64,000 nucleotides of DNA from Taenia hydatigena (GCA_036345935.2 JADWOT020000002.1:2204692-2268691), one strand, 5' to 3'. Counted from the stretch's first letter, positions 1 through 12,700 are shown. Notes: a model not told the origin generated them from the sequence alone. Numbers and translations are program-made.

Positions 1-836
1 CTCTGCCCTGAACCCTTGTGGACTTTGGCGTACCCTGCATCTCGATGAACAGGCTTCTCGGGTTTCATCAAGTACTTTTGATTTGGAAAGCCTTTTGCAG
101 GGGAACGATGTGATGAGGATGGAATCAAGGACTTTGTGCCGTGGTGCTTGAAAGTGAAAGACTTTCGTGGGCGGTAGTCATATCCAACCGGCTTCGAATT
201 ATCAATAAGAACGTAGGATGAATCCTCGTCCTCGATGGAGCCTCTCACACCTTCCCTGCGTTGAAGACCCTTATTGGTTAAGTCTTCACCCTCTTTGGAT
301 GCATCTTCCAACGTTATCGACATGGGATTTGAGTAATAATCCATCCGTTCGACGACAAATCTTTCCGACCTATTTGTTGTCCTCTGGGGAAGAGGACCGT
401 AGCTTTCGCTACGTGAACGCAACGGCAGGGAGTATTCCGCAGAACTAGACGAAGGCATGGAATGATTGTTATCATCTAGGGAGCACCGCGACCAGTAAAA
501 CCCGGTCAGAAAATGGAAGCCAAACCATACCAACTGGTGAATCACGTCAATGGCTGGGTAGAAAGCCCGCCACATTCCACACTGCCTCGGAAACCTACAT
601 TATCCGAGTGGATCGATAGACCCACGTGCCTATCTCATGGTGGAAAGTGGAACAATTATTAAGTTAGAAATTCAACCACGCGGAAGCTTGGGTACTGCGA
701 CATGAACCCTCTCACCCCCAGGCTGGTATGCCGACGATGGCCCCAAACGCAACATCTGTATCGGCAGTAAACGGTCTTTCTCTTGGCAGTGTGGATGATG
801 CTTGAGGACACTTTGATCCGCAGACTCACAGTCTAC
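1..836 (-). CDS. Unidentified gene, two predicted exons, continues past left edge
   Basis: Two minus-strand exons are proposed: 716-836 and 1-475. The second is open for 158 codons with no stop and runs off the window. The first begins after a CAG acceptor in frame 0 and ends before GTGAGA in phase 1. The second begins after a CTAG acceptor in the matching phase, so the frame is continuous across a 240-bp intron. The peptide is rich in Ser, Lys, Arg, Pro and His, with stretches such as SSSSAEYSLPLRSRSE and SIEDEDSSY, so it looks disordered. I recognise no domain and give no function. The gene would lie just downstream of NARS in the same orientation, with its 5' exons squeezed into roughly 840-1230 or absent. 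No start codon was found. The chance of a random open frame this long is low but not negligible. Confidence 0.42.
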
Positions 837-1233
837 CTGAACCACTTCTGACAGCTACCCCGGGCCTCCAATCCCGTAATCGACTGAAGCAAACTCACAA
901 TTGAACGATTCAATAAATGGCAATGACAGCACCGTCCACGGATCTACACGAAGATGCAGGCGGAGCAAACAAGCGACACGTCTTTCAAGAGTAATTTTGG
1001 AAGAAAGCCTGGGAGGAGAGGAGTGGACCGTAGACGAAAAGTGGAGGGTGAACAAACGCCAAAGAATAGCCGGAAATAGCCTCCTCAGTGGACAAGACCA
1101 CAAAAAAAAACGAGATTTAGACCCCCTCCCCTCCCCTCCCCTCCCCCCACAACCAGATAGAGAATCTAGTGCGGGTCAAGAGAGTCCACGACCCCAACAC
1201 GATAAAACCTCATCCTAGTAACTAAAGTTACCA
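837..1233. other. Short intergenic stretch
   Basis: No convincing exon was found between the left-edge gene and the NARS poly(A) signal. Open frames here are short and have no recognisable content. The stretch includes a C-rich pyrimidine tract at 1122-1149. Confidence 0.4.
1122..1149. repeat. CCCCT-type simple repeat
   Basis: Four or five tandem C4T-like units. The complementary strand carries runs of four or more G, so a G-quadruplex is conceivable. It lies just past the NARS 3' end. Confidence 0.8.
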
Positions 1234-1239
1234 TTTATT
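1234..1239 (-). terminator. Poly(A) signal AATAAA for NARS
   Basis: The hexamer AATAAA reads on the minus strand 37 bases beyond the NARS stop codon. This is a normal spacing for a very short 3' UTR. Cleavage would be expected near 1210-1225. Confidence 0.6.
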
Positions 1240-1275
1240 TGAATTAACAAGAACCAAAACACTTAAAGACAAGCC

Positions 1276-3927
1276 CTAGGGCTTACAACGACCGGTGTAG
1301 CGAGGGTACAGACAGACATCACGGATGTGGTTCTGACCCAGCATCCAGGTGCAGAAACGTTCAAAACCGAGACCGTAGCCACCATGCGAACAAGTCCCAA
1401 ACTCACGCTGTGGAAAAAAAATGCAAACCCATAGAACCGATAAACCAAGAGGGAAAGTATGTTCAAGGATCGCCACCCACCTGCTGTGTGTACCAGTAGT
1501 AAGGTGTGGGGTCAATGCCTTCACGTTGGTAACCCTCCATAAGGCCATTGTAGTCGGTCATCCTCATCGAGCCTCCCACAATTTCCCCTACTCCGGGCAG
1601 CAAGAGGTCGACCGACTCAGTCACACTTGGATCATCTTTGACGCGTTGCATATAGAAGGGTTTCAATGCAGTTGGAAACTTTGTCATTAGAATGGGACAG
1701 TTCATCGAATCTGTCAATGTGCGCTCAGGCAACTCGGGAATATCGTCTCCGAACACAAATGGCTTTGGGGGATCCTTAAAGATGCCTCGCTTTTCTAGTT
1801 CTACCAGTGCCTGCCTATACTCCAGACGTTTGAAAGGCTTCTTTGGAAGCTTAAATTCCTAGGAGGAAGAAAAATGGCGATAAAGATCCACTGAAGAACG
1901 ACTTTAGAAAAATGACCTACAGGATTAATTTCAAGGATCAGATCACCAGCTTTCCTCATGACGCGTTCCGAGACGTCGACAACAAGATCCTCGATCTGGT
2001 TTAGGAGATCATTGAATTCTATGAACGGCGACTCAGCTTCTATATGAACGTACTCCGACAGATGACGACGAGTGCGACTCTAAAAGTGGGGAAAAAAGCC
2101 CTAGAAAATTTAAAACAGATAAATTTGGTAGACGTGTTGGAATCTTGGAGACTGCTTGCTACATTGCAGAGATAGCAAGCAGCACTATGAGAAACCACCA
2201 ATTTTCATCTCGCTTGTTCTCTGCTAACCAGGCATTAACCAACGACTGGTCGGTTCGCAAGCGGAAATAGACAGAAAGAGAACCTGTTGGTAGGGGACCA
2301 CAAAACCTACCCATTGCTATCGCTTGCTAGCATGCAGAATGCCTCCAACAGTCTGCTTGGTAAGCAAGCTAATGGGATACAGACTCCCGGCTAGTCAGCT
2401 ACCTTAATATTCATCAAAAATAGCATCAGTTCCCAAATTAAGACGTCATGAAGACGTAATCTAAGCTGACGCTCCAGGAAGGGCAAGCAGCAGGAAAACA
2501 GAATGCCTCACACGGGATCCCGACAATTAAACGCTAGTTAGCGTCTGGTTACTTGGCTACATGGCGTTCAAAAATACGCTCACCGAGGCACCAAAACTCA
2601 ACCTCAACTGACGTAAGTTCAGCCAATTGGACAATTCCCCTATCTAAAATACATTTAACTAGGTGGAACCCAAAAGTTCAACCAAAAGGATGTAAACTCC
2701 CAGCGCGTTGAAATACCGAAAAATCCTAAGCTCCAAGTCACGAAAACCCATACCCCAAGAAGTCCAACAAGTATGGCCTTACCTTTTCGGCACGGTAACT
2801 GCGCACCATACAGTAGCAATCCCCGACTGCCGGAATACATGTCTCTAAGTAGAGCTGACTCGATTGCGTCAGATAAGCCGGTTCACCAAAGTAGTCCAAC
2901 TTAAAGAGTGTCGAACCGCCCTCCACCTGCGTTTGCACCAGCGTTGGGGGATGAACCTGGGAGAATGAACAACATGTTAGAAGTGCCCAATGGCTGCCTT
3001 CACGAGATCTTAGGCGCCACCCGCTCACTTCAGTAAATCCACGGTCTTTATAGTGTTCTCTAAAAGCCTCCGCAATTATAGCGACCAGCTTAACAATTGT
3101 ATATCCCTTATTGCTACGAAGCATGAGATGACGCTGGTCCAATTGCCAATCAATTTCAGACTCGTCCGTAACAACAGCTTCAACACCACCTGCAGGCGCT
3201 TTCCCAATGCACTCCCAGTAGTCCACATGTACTTCAACATCTGCTGGGGCTTTTTGACCAGCTGGCACCCTTGAGACGGTGCCTTTCACGAAAACTGATG
3301 ACTCAGTAGAGAGAGTCAACCCGTCAGATGTGCGAGATAAGTCCCCTGTGAGGAGGCATTGGAGAAGGCCAGTCCCATCACGCAGAATAATAAACATAAG
3401 TTGCTTGCTTTGACGGCGGATTCTGTGAACCCAACCGAAAACCTGGACCCGCTTGCCAACAAATTTACCCAAGTCACGAATCTTAGCGCGAATGGCAGTA
3501 GGAAGACTAAGGTCCTCTGTAATATTGACTGCATTGGCAGTGGAAGGGGCAACGGTCGAAGTTCGATTACCGGCCTTGTTAAGAGAAAGCCTGTAGTTCT
3601 TGTAGGCTTTTTTAAGTCGAGAATGGGGCACTCTCATCCACGACTCCTCACCAGAGCCATCCACGTATATGTTCTCACCCATGACGTCGTCGGTTCGCAG
3701 AGTCTGGAAAAGACGACGAAGGGTTTTAAAAGGAGTCTCAGCTGAGCCATCGCCGATGACATCGTCCCCCCTTTTTTCGGAGACGTAGTACTCCACAGGA
3801 CCTAAGGGATAAGAACAAGACAACAGTTCTAACGACAAAGACTAGAAAACGTGTTGTTTGTTAGATTAGCAACATGGGCTTGCACTGTATCGAAACACAA
3901 GCACCCACCCCCTGGAGAACCCGACAT
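1276..3927 (-). CDS. NARS1: Asparaginyl-tRNA synthetase, cytosolic (class II)
   Basis: Charges tRNA-Asn with asparagine in the cytosol using ATP. Exons (minus strand): 3909-3927, 3029-3801, 2783-2956, 1921-2079, 1481-1858, 1276-1407. Phases agree and give 544 codons plus stop; human NARS1 is about 548 aa. Domains in order: eukaryote-type N-terminal extension ([19 protein letters not shown]; residues 10-33); OB-fold anticodon-binding domain ([25 protein letters not shown]; about 124-157); class II catalytic core with [21 protein letters not shown] after residue 265, motif 2 [15 protein letters not shown] split by an intron near 318-332, [19 protein letters not shown], and motif 3 GGYGLGFER (510-518). 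The C-terminus [10 protein letters not shown] is typical. The 19-bp first exon, MSGSPG plus one base, is inferred only from splice phase and a GTGGGT donor; the rest is secure. Nothing is truncated. Confidence 0.93.
3909..3927 (-). CDS. NARS1: Predicted 19-bp first exon of NARS
   Basis: ATG plus five codons and one base, followed by a GTGGGT donor. Joined to the acceptor at 3802-3803 it yields an unbroken frame into the N-terminal domain. Without it, the large second exon has no in-frame ATG before its conserved YYVSEKRG segment; the upstream open frame starts only with TTG. The donor is imperfect, so another small upstream exon could be the real first exon. Confidence 0.5.
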
Positions 3928-4639
3928 CGACCGTAGAAGTGTGATCGCACACGCTAATTGTAGAACATACGTCGCCAACTAAAACAAACAATAAGTAATA
4001 CAATCAGTTTTTCTGGACAGAAACCAAGATATTTTTAATATTTGTTATAAATAAAAATCTTAGCAGCAAATTACAAACGACAAAAATAATCTTGATTAAC
4101 ATATGCCTGCAATATCCTATGTTCAAACTGTTCTGCTGATCATCTTCACTTTAAGAACATAACTGCGATTTTCTAACGTGTAAGAGCTAAAGTTAGCATT
4201 AAAAAAATAAACTTTATTAAATTTTTATTGCTGCTGTTAGTAGCAAAGTGCTAAATGCCCTCGTACCGTCTTTACACAGTAATTTGCAATGTCCCAAGAC
4301 AACCCTGAAGACACGCGAAAAGCATGAAACTTGTGCAGAATACGCATAGTAGATAGACGAAGTGGGTTTCATGGCCTAGAGTTTGGTCTGTCTGGCAAAG
4401 GCAATGTGTTCATCCATGTAGGAGTTTCCCCTTTTCCGCCTTTTCCTTTCGGCAGCCACTTGTGTGAGAAGGTTGAATGCGCCTAGAAACAATCCGTAGA
4501 TAGCGTATTTACAGAGACCAGAGGGTAAAACTAGCCATGTCGGGCATAAAGAGCCCCTCCTACAGAACCAGATCCAAATTGTCCTTTGCCCCTCCCTGCA
4601 AGGTGCATGAAAAGAAAATAATTGTTGCCGTGGCGTTTA
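3928..4639. other. NARS 5' flank, no gene seen
   Basis: AT-rich DNA around 3960-4260 with no plausible exon. It presumably holds the NARS promoter, but I can define no element. Confidence 0.35.
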
Positions 4640-4812
4640 AAGACGTTCTTGAAGACAAAAGAAGGCAACCCACTAAAACAGAATGTGTATTCAACAAACA
4701 GAGGGAGCGGAGCTGCCGGCATGGTCCAGAGACCAGCGCACGCGGCTATGCAATATGGCCACCTTTGTGATTAAAACTCAAAACCGACAGTCATAACAAC
4801 CAAAGTATTGCA
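4640..4812 (+). repeat. Dispersed repeat R, copy R1
   Basis: The most diverged of four copies of one family. Shared blocks in order: GAAGACAAAAGAAGGCA, a CAGAATGTGTATTCAA region, AGCTGCCGGCATGG, CAATATGGCCACCT, and CAAAGTATTGCA. It lies about 0.7 kb upstream of the NARS start. Confidence 0.7.
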
Positions 4813-5220
4813 AGTGCAACCCAAGTAACCGTAAATGAATACGTGAGTCTAATCATCAACAAAGTATTTCACAGAAAAACTCTTATAAGCCAACCGTGCA
4901 AGTAATCAAATTTTTATGCTGCTGAGAAGACACTTGATGGTGACGTTATCAACCCTTTTTGGTCAGTCCACTAAATTAGATGCTTCTTTCTTTGAAAAGG
5001 TGGATTTAGTGACAGAGGATTCTACTGCCTATCATGCATTCCCGTAACTTGATGTTGGTTTATCGGTCTCAAAGCAATTTTGCTAAAAGAAGGACGGGTT
5101 TTACCAGGGAATCATAAGGATGGGTGTCACGTTTGTCCACGTTGTTACTGTCCTTTTTGAGGGCATTGAAAGGACCTCGTATAACGGATACTTCGGTTAG
5201 TTCATGGCTATTGTTGTAGC

Positions 5221-5580
5221 GTCCCGAGGCTCTCTCGAAGGCAAAAGAAGGCAGAATGCTAGAGTAGAATATATATTTATATATATTCAACGGATAGAAG
5301 GAAATAAGCTGCCGGCATGGCCCAGAGGCCGGCCTACGCAGCTGGGGCAATATGGCCACCTCTGTGACCTTGACCGAAACCGGTAGTTCAAGCAAACAAA
5401 ATATTACAAGCGTTTTTCTATCGTTAATAGCTGTCTTGCAGAACACGGAAATAGGGTGGTTTTTGAAGAAAGCCTTCATTTTCAGCCGTTTTGTTATGGT
5501 TTGTCAGCGGCACTCCAATTCGCAGTATTTGCACTTCTTCCGTGATGCTGAGGCTTATCACCAACTGCATTTAAAATGAT
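5221..5580 (+). repeat. Dispersed repeat R, copy R2 (longest)
   Basis: Shares GAAGGCAAAAGAAGGCA, AGCTGCCGGCATGG, GAGGCCGGCCTACG, CAATATGGCCACCTCTGTG and ACCGAAACCGGT with R3/R4. The core is 5221-5408. A further block at 5410-5480 (AGAACACGGAAATAGGGT) resembles 54415-54470, so the full unit is longer than the core. No coding capacity was recognised. Confidence 0.75.
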
Positions 5581-8500
5581 AGTGCGCTAAGATCGGGTCT
5601 GCTTTCCGCTGCAGCTAATGTAGCTCCCCGAGACTACCGTGAAGACAAATGAAAGCATAATGCTCGGAGCGAAAATGCGCACTTAGCTAATGGAAGGGAA
5701 TTGGGGTCGCTGTGCTTGGTCACTTAAACAGTCTTGCTTTGTTAAGTAAATTGATATTAGACGTTGCATAATACTTGGGTCGAGCTTTAATAGCATTCTA
5801 CATAAACTTCATTATTCTGTTGTAATTCCCTCCCATCACACATGCACTAAACTAAGCTAATTAAATGCAAATAAATTTTTTTATTGATATTGTGGATTAA
5901 GCTTTGAAAAACATGGATCATTTTTACAGCTTTTCATTCTGTTCGAGCTGACGTTGAAGGTCACGGCCGTATTAGCTTGACCGTGTCTGTCTACGTGCTG
6001 ATGAAGCATACCCTGCTCCAGTATTGTCTTTTTCGACTACAAACAGGTTGCGACGCGCTACGTTAGCAGCGGGCGAAATCCTAGAGGACAACAGTCCTGA
6101 TTTCTAACAGTTAGTTATAAATCTTAATCCGACGAGAGGAAGGCGCGTTGCTGCGGGTGGGAAAATCTGTGAAGTTGATCTTCCGCAACTGCCCCAGTCT
6201 TTGGTTCTGAAAAATTGTACTACTGAGCTGCCTACCGTTCCCATATGAAGGCGTCAACAAGGTGGGCACGCGGTACCTCCTTCATCTTCCTGCAAACTGG
6301 TTAAAGATCAGATAAACGCGTAACTGTGGGCACTGAAGCGAAGACAAAGCGGCAAAGCGAGTGGACACAAAACCTAACCACCACAAAATTATTCGAAGCC
6401 TCGTCCTCTATCAAATGACTGTTCTTAGTCTAGTGTTCTTACGATCAGTGATAGATGTGTTAAATGCCCGCGACATTCCTTTCTCCCGAAGCAGTTTTCA
6501 AACGAGGGGAAACTTGAGATCTAATAGAATTCCCGGGAGGGTTTGGTGACATGGTCATTTGCAAGCAAACCCGATTATTGGGGTGGTTATTCTTACAATA
6601 CCAACTAGGTTGTGAAGGTCGGCGGAAGAGGTAGAGCAAGGAGATCGCCGGGGCTGAAGTAATGCTGCTTTTTGCATAATTCTGTACTTCCGCATGAGTG
6701 ACATGGCCTTTAAACCATACCAGTAGCCTCTCAATCATTCTGTACGGCAGCAATACATTTCTTGCCTTGCTGTCATACCCTTTTCATCTCTAGAATGTAA
6801 AGTGTGTAATTTTGCCTACCATTTACCATAACGTGAAATGCTTGTCAAATACCCAGGGAAAAGTGTATTGTTGAAACGGAGTGGGCTTCCATTCCATTAA
6901 AATGGAATGGCTGCCGAGGCAGTTGCCATGGTTTTTGTAGTTTAACTCCTTCCGGACGAGGTCGCAACGAACAGCTTACTGAGGTCCTTAAGTAGTATTG
7001 ATTTGGAATGCGAGTCCTACGACTGTACAGGTGTTTAGCAGTTCTGTCTCCAGGCCGACAAATTCAGTTGTTCAACAACTGGTTACAAATGCATATTTGC
7101 GTGAGATAATAAGAGTCGCATTTTGGGGCAGCAATGGCAGCCTTTCACCTCTGAATTGAGGTTTCAGTCGAGTTCTTCCATCGTAGCACCTGGAATTGGG
7201 TCGATTTGGCTCTCCAGCCTTTCTTTGAAGTACAATTTGCGTTCGTGTAGCTTAAAAATGTGTTGAAGAAGAGCACTTTTAGTGGAGGGCTGAATTTGTA
7301 AGGGCTGACAGGGGAAGATGTTGTTGGGCCGACAAGTCCTTTCGCACCCCTCCTATTCTGAAGTAACAGGGTGGAACCCGCATCAGCTGTGTGTTTCTGC
7401 GCAAGCGAATCTACACCACACTTTTAAAATTTTGCCGGAGGAGTATTTGACGTTTGAGTACTGTCAAAATCCACGAGATTCCTCGCAGTTTTTGAAGGTG
7501 GAGGGAAAAAAATGAGGGTATTTTGCAGTATCCACCGCAGCAGATTAGTAACTGAGTCTTCCAGAGACAATGCTTGCAAAGTGATAGTTACTATTCTTCT
7601 CTCTCTTCCCTCTCTCATCCTATTTCGCCTTCATTGCCTCAGGCATGAAGTTAATCACACCCCGAAGGGGAAGTTTGAAGCAAGAAACGCGTGAAATTTC
7701 CGCTCCAATTATGAATCTACTCCCCAGCGTTTAATTATCATCTGGGTTGTCGGTCTGCCCATAGGGCTGAGTCGTCTCAGCGCTTGGTTCACTCTGTGCC
7801 CTGGGTACAGACCCACCAGGATTGTGGCCACGCGAGACCGTCTGCGACACGGTGTTGTCATTAGTACTTCTTTAAAGAAAAATTCACTCGTCAAATCCTG
7901 TTGCGTGCACTCACGTACGTGAGCACTGGTGCTGTCGCCTGACGGTGTCTGGATCAGTGCACGACATGTCGGGTCCGACGCTAGTCAGAGGACCACATTC
8001 AACACCTACTACTGACCCATACCTTATCAGGTTAGTATCGCTTTTCCTCTCCTCTCCTACTGTAAATCAAAAGCTCCAGTTTTAATTAACCCACTTCCGC
8101 ACCTCCGACCGCCTTAGTCGAGACGCTGAATACCACCGTCTGGTGTAATATTATGCGTCCATTAATTGGATGCATGAAAAGTCGTGGAATGCATATACTG
8201 TGCGCCATTCCTGGGCGTTATTTGGCGTTGGGTGAATCATCCTCACCCGTGGCGCTTTTCCATCCACCACTATCACCTTATGCCTACATTTACTATCATA
8301 GCAGTACAAGGAAGCGGGCAAAAGTACAGTGGTAATTAAATCGACATGATAGAATAAAAACTTCGCCTATTCTGTGGTATTTGGAGGGCCTAAGGTGCCC
8401 CTTTCACGAGCAGAGACATTGATTACGGTTTAGAATGTGATAGAGGAAGGTCTCCCTCTACGAACGACGTCTTGGCATTACTAATTTTAGGATCACCAAG

Positions 8501-9088
8501 GTGTCCTCTTGGCAACCTATCTTGCTGATCAGGCATTGCCGGAATGCCATGTCTTGACTTATAACCAAAGAGGAAGTCGACATCTGGGTGTCTAAGACGG
8601 CCGTCAAGCCTTTAATTAAGAGGCAATTTTTCTACGCGTGGGTGTTTCATCAAGACGCGGTGTCCTATCCGGAACCCTGGGACACCTTGTAGAGCGGTTG
8701 GCCAAAGAGCTGGCATGGTTGCATCGCTTATCTACCTCCCATCTTGATTTTACCGAGTTGAGACTTGTGTAAAAGGCTTGAGGATCATAGAAAGAGGACT
8801 TCCAATACCGCCTTCACCCTACTGCTGCTACCATAGGGAAGTCACGGACCCGAACCGAGCGAAGATCACCTTGTAAACGTTTTAAGGATCGTGGTATAGA
8901 CTGATTGATTTGCTAAATGTTCACCTCAAACGGGTTGAGCGTCCTGGATAATTTTAGCCAAAAGTCCTGCATTCTTTAGGAATCCCCCAAAACGCGCCGT
9001 TTTTCTAATACTAGGCTTATTAAATGTGAAACGTTTCAATTGTTGGAGCAAATAAATTGGCTCAACACTAAGTCGCCGTACTGTTTCA
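5581..9088. other. Intergenic region, no gene recognised
   Basis: Only short open frames of unremarkable composition on both strands. A weak echo of repeat R sits near 5620-5665 (GAAGACAAATGAAAGC). Palindromic patches occur around 7900-7930. I see no tRNA, no recognisable transposon protein and no domain. Confidence 0.4.
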
Positions 9089-9400
9089 TATGGCGCGCGC
9101 AGGTTGCACAACCAATCAACACACCGCTCACATTCGCCTCTCAATTGGCCGACTGGAGGGGAGCACGTGTGCACCCATGCATGCCGCACTCGTGTATTCG
9201 TCAGCGCGACTACGCTGATGCACGGGCCGAGTGCATGCACGCACGCATGCGCACCGAATGTGCATCCAGTCCACGACGTATCGATCGCGTCAAGGGTGGC
9301 ACGCGCGCACTTGCAGTTGACGCGCGGCGTTGCGTACGCAGGACCAGGCATAGAGGCAAGCAGGCAGTCATCTACCTACCTAGCCAGCTAGCAAGCCCTC
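9089..9400 (+). promoter_or_regulatory. CpG-rich patch, possible promoter region
   Basis: Dense in CpG compared with its surroundings (GGCGCGCGCAGG, CGATCGCGTC, CACGCGCGCAC, GACGCGCGGCG) and includes a 24-base strictly alternating purine-pyrimidine tract at 9231-9254. It ends about 140 bases before the ATG of the candidate signal-peptide exon. Promoter function is inference; no TATA box or initiator was identified. Confidence 0.25.
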
Positions 9401-9537
9401 CAGCCAGCTAGACTTAATGTAAACCTCCACAACCTGGTCATTGCTGCCTTGGAAACACGCAAACACAGAAATCCCTCTCCCCGCTTGAGATGCTGCCGTG
9501 GCCTTAGGGGTGGAATGTAAAGAGTCGCGGTAGTGCA

Positions 9538-9709
9538 ATGTTGCATCGATTGTGGATCTATCCTATCTCCTTCCTCTTTCTCCTCCTCCGTCTACTCGAC
9601 GTCACCGTCCACTGTCATGCAGTTTTGGGCATTTCAACCTGGAATTATACCCCAACCCAGTCGTGGAATTATTCCCTGCATCATCGAACTTTCCATGCTG
9701 AATCAAATG
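9538..9709 (+). CDS. Candidate signal-peptide first exon (possibly of DSCAM gene)
   Basis: ATG at 9538 opens a 57-codon exon ending at a GTAAGG donor in phase 1. Its start is a textbook secretion signal: Met, one Arg, then a hydrophobic core (ISFLFLLLRLL), followed by two N-glycosylation sequons (NYT, NYS). The DSCAM homologue downstream lacks a signal peptide in the exons I could place, so this is a reasonable 5' exon. A direct join to 16473 (weak AAG acceptor) keeps the frame, but other exons may lie between. The intron would be about 6.7 kb. It could instead belong to another secreted protein or be chance. Confidence 0.4.
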
Positions 9710-12700
9710 GTAAGGCTGAACTCCCGGTCACTCATTTCGCGCCGAGTTTCTCCCTGTTCTGCTTTGCGATAGCCTAGAATATGATTGATTAGTGGATTTT
9801 GAGGGTCTGTTTGGACGCATATCATTGAATTTTTTTTCTTTTCTTCACTCGACAACACCTGTACAGCCGATTTTTGACCTGACACAGGCGCTGAATTCTA
9901 TTGGCTAGAATGGTTCTGCTTGGTGGAAAAGGTCAGTAATTTCTCGTAGGAATGATCTTAACTCTCCTCCTATTGGTTTTCAACAGGTTATTCTCGTAAC
10001 TGGTTTTTCTAGCGCCCCAGAGAAATGCTACCTGGTTCCTTTTGTGCCTAAACTAGCTTTTCTTAGTTCCACCTAATTTTCCGAAGTGAAAAGTGGTCTT
10101 ACGGTTAACCGCTGTTGGAGTACTTCTTCATCCACCTGTGCCGGAGCATTACCAGAATTTTGCGTGTATTCTTCCAAAATAATAGTGGGTTTGTTGTTCT
10201 CCGACGTAATCATTTGTTGGCGGACTGTTTTTAGTCACTGGTAGTGGGTAAGGACGGGGTTTATAAAGCTTGCTTTCTCGTCAGGCTGTGTACTTGTGTG
10301 ACGCTAACAGGATGCCCCTACCTCCGGCACAATTCTATTTCAGGTCACTATTTTCGCAAGTCGTGGTGGATTGTATCAACACATAGGCTTTTCTAGTCTC
10401 CGCCTTACTACTTATTTTTTTCTCTGTCGGGTGCAACATCTGTTACCGGAACCAGCAACTTTCCATTGAAGCGACTCACCCTCGTTGGGTGGTGGAGTTG
10501 TTTTCCTACTTATCCATTTCTAGTGATCACGAGGCACGGCCTCTCATCATCACTTTTGATCACCTGCCATCGATTTGTTTTCCTCACAGCAGTTGACGTC
10601 GTCAGTATTGTAGGTTCATTTTCTAATACGATCTCTGACAGCGTCATGCATGTGACCTGTTCCTTGTTTACCTAGAATTTTTGTTCTCGCACCGGGTCAT
10701 GACACCAGCGTGCTAATTGAGGTTGAGCAAATAAACTAGGTGTAGGCCTCCGGATAATCGCACACGTGTCTTCCTTCCTTGGCCGCTCTCATTTTCATTC
10801 TGACAGTTAAGAAGCCTTTAAAATGAACCTCCCATCATCCGCTCTCACCATAGGTTTCTGCTCTCTCTCTCGATCACCTCCTTCGTACCGATATTTCTGT
10901 CGAAAATGCCGGCCATCTCACTAATCAGCTCCTGCATCACCCAAATCTCCTGTTTCGTGCTGGCAACCTCTCATCAAGATGACGTCAACATTTGGAGTCA
11001 ACTGATCGCACACCTCCCATTTCGTTATCCAGAGGAATGCCTCCTCGACAGCGGCCACGCCACCACCCGTTTTCTACTTTTTGCTTTGAATCACATATTG
11101 TTTGCCTACTTGACACCCGTCGCCGGTATCATCCCTCCTTCAATTGGTGCTTTTGCTGCCAGCGTCACATGTATGTGGCGCCCGTTCCTCTCCTGTGGGT
11201 GTCCCAAATAGCAAACATAGTCTCACCATTTCATGAGTCACAGAAAAATTGGTTGTGTTTAAGATGGTAAAGTGGATACAGGATGTCTGGAGTTTGGGAG
11301 CGACCAAATCCTAATCCAACGCCTTCTTTGTGAGCTGTGATAACGGAGCCTTTAGCCCCGTTTTCCAGATGCATTCCGTATTCGCGGTTTCTTTAGGCGA
11401 AGTCCTTCCCCACCTTCAGTTCAGTACCACTTTCTGCCTAAATGGTACCAGTCAACGGCATAATCCATTGTAGCTAGCAGAGAGCTCTGCTTTTCACTCA
11501 TCCGTGCACTCGTTACGCTGCTGACCTGAATGTCAATGTGGCACTTCTAGACGGTACCTATCTGGCTACCACAATTTTTACACCGGTTCGCATCGATTTT
11601 CTGTCAACTTCCACCTGCTACTGATGTTGCCTCCCTTAACCTAAAGGAAAATCACATTCGTTAGTGTAATTCCCTCATCATCTTTTATCAGTATTAGAGG
11701 TCACAAGACGACTTTCAGTCTTTTCCCGTAATCGCCGGGTTCAGCATCAACGTGACATTCCTCGTTGGAGTTGGCATTTAGATTCGTCATCTAGTTGACT
11801 TCTGCAGCTTTCCGTCTCTCTCTCTCTCTCTCTCTCGGTATTCACGCGCTTCGCATCGCGTTTTCTGTCATAAGTACCAACCGCTGCCGGCACAATTCAC
11901 CTTTCATTTGGTTATGACGACCTTTTATCCTATATATTCCCCACTTTATGACTCCTAGCGGCCCCAACTCTCAGCTCTTCCCGCTAATCATTTTCTCTAT
12001 GGTGATGTCCCGTCACTGACTAGAGGCACTCAGTGCCATCATTTACCAGAACTTCACTTCCAATTTAAGCGTCAATTATAGAAAGGGCTTACATCTTCGC
12101 AGACGCCTTCCTAATTGACTTGATCTCTGTCCGAAAGAAATGATCTTGGATCCATTGACTTTCATGTTAGTGTCCAGCAGAACAGGACCTACATATTCAA
12201 TCCTCAACTTCCATTCCGAATCATACCAATTCTACTCATTCTCTTGATTTTTCTCCTGCGTTAGTGGCCGAGCTTGTTCCTCAATCTACGATCTTAGGTC
12301 TCAAGTTGCTTGGCTAGTGGGCAAATTCAGGTTCGCTTCCGCTTTCTCTGTTACAGAGGGTGGGATACAGAGGCGGCCTTTGAGAAATGAGACCGAAAGG
12401 AGGGGTCTTTCCGTCTAGCCTGTCCCCCGTACAGACGTCAGTAGCCATAGTGATGAGTAATCAGGCCTACACACAGGGGGAGCCTGGTGGCATGACTCAG
12501 CACTCCACACTGCAAATCAATGCTGCTACTGCCACCACTGTCTCTATGACTGCGTTTTGTTTATTGTTGCCACGTAAATGCCGGGTAGGAAGAAGGCCCT
12601 AGCAACCAGAAGCGGGCCCCATTAATACCGTGGTTTCGGCTTCCCCCGATAAGACAAAGGGGGTAGTCAGAGGCATTCATTCACGAATGCTGAAAGAATC

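Noticed and set aside
9040..9411. Overlapping open frames on both strands rich in Cys/His/Arg
   Set aside because: Explained by GC-rich alternating sequence with few stops; no domain, and all frames are open to a similar extent.
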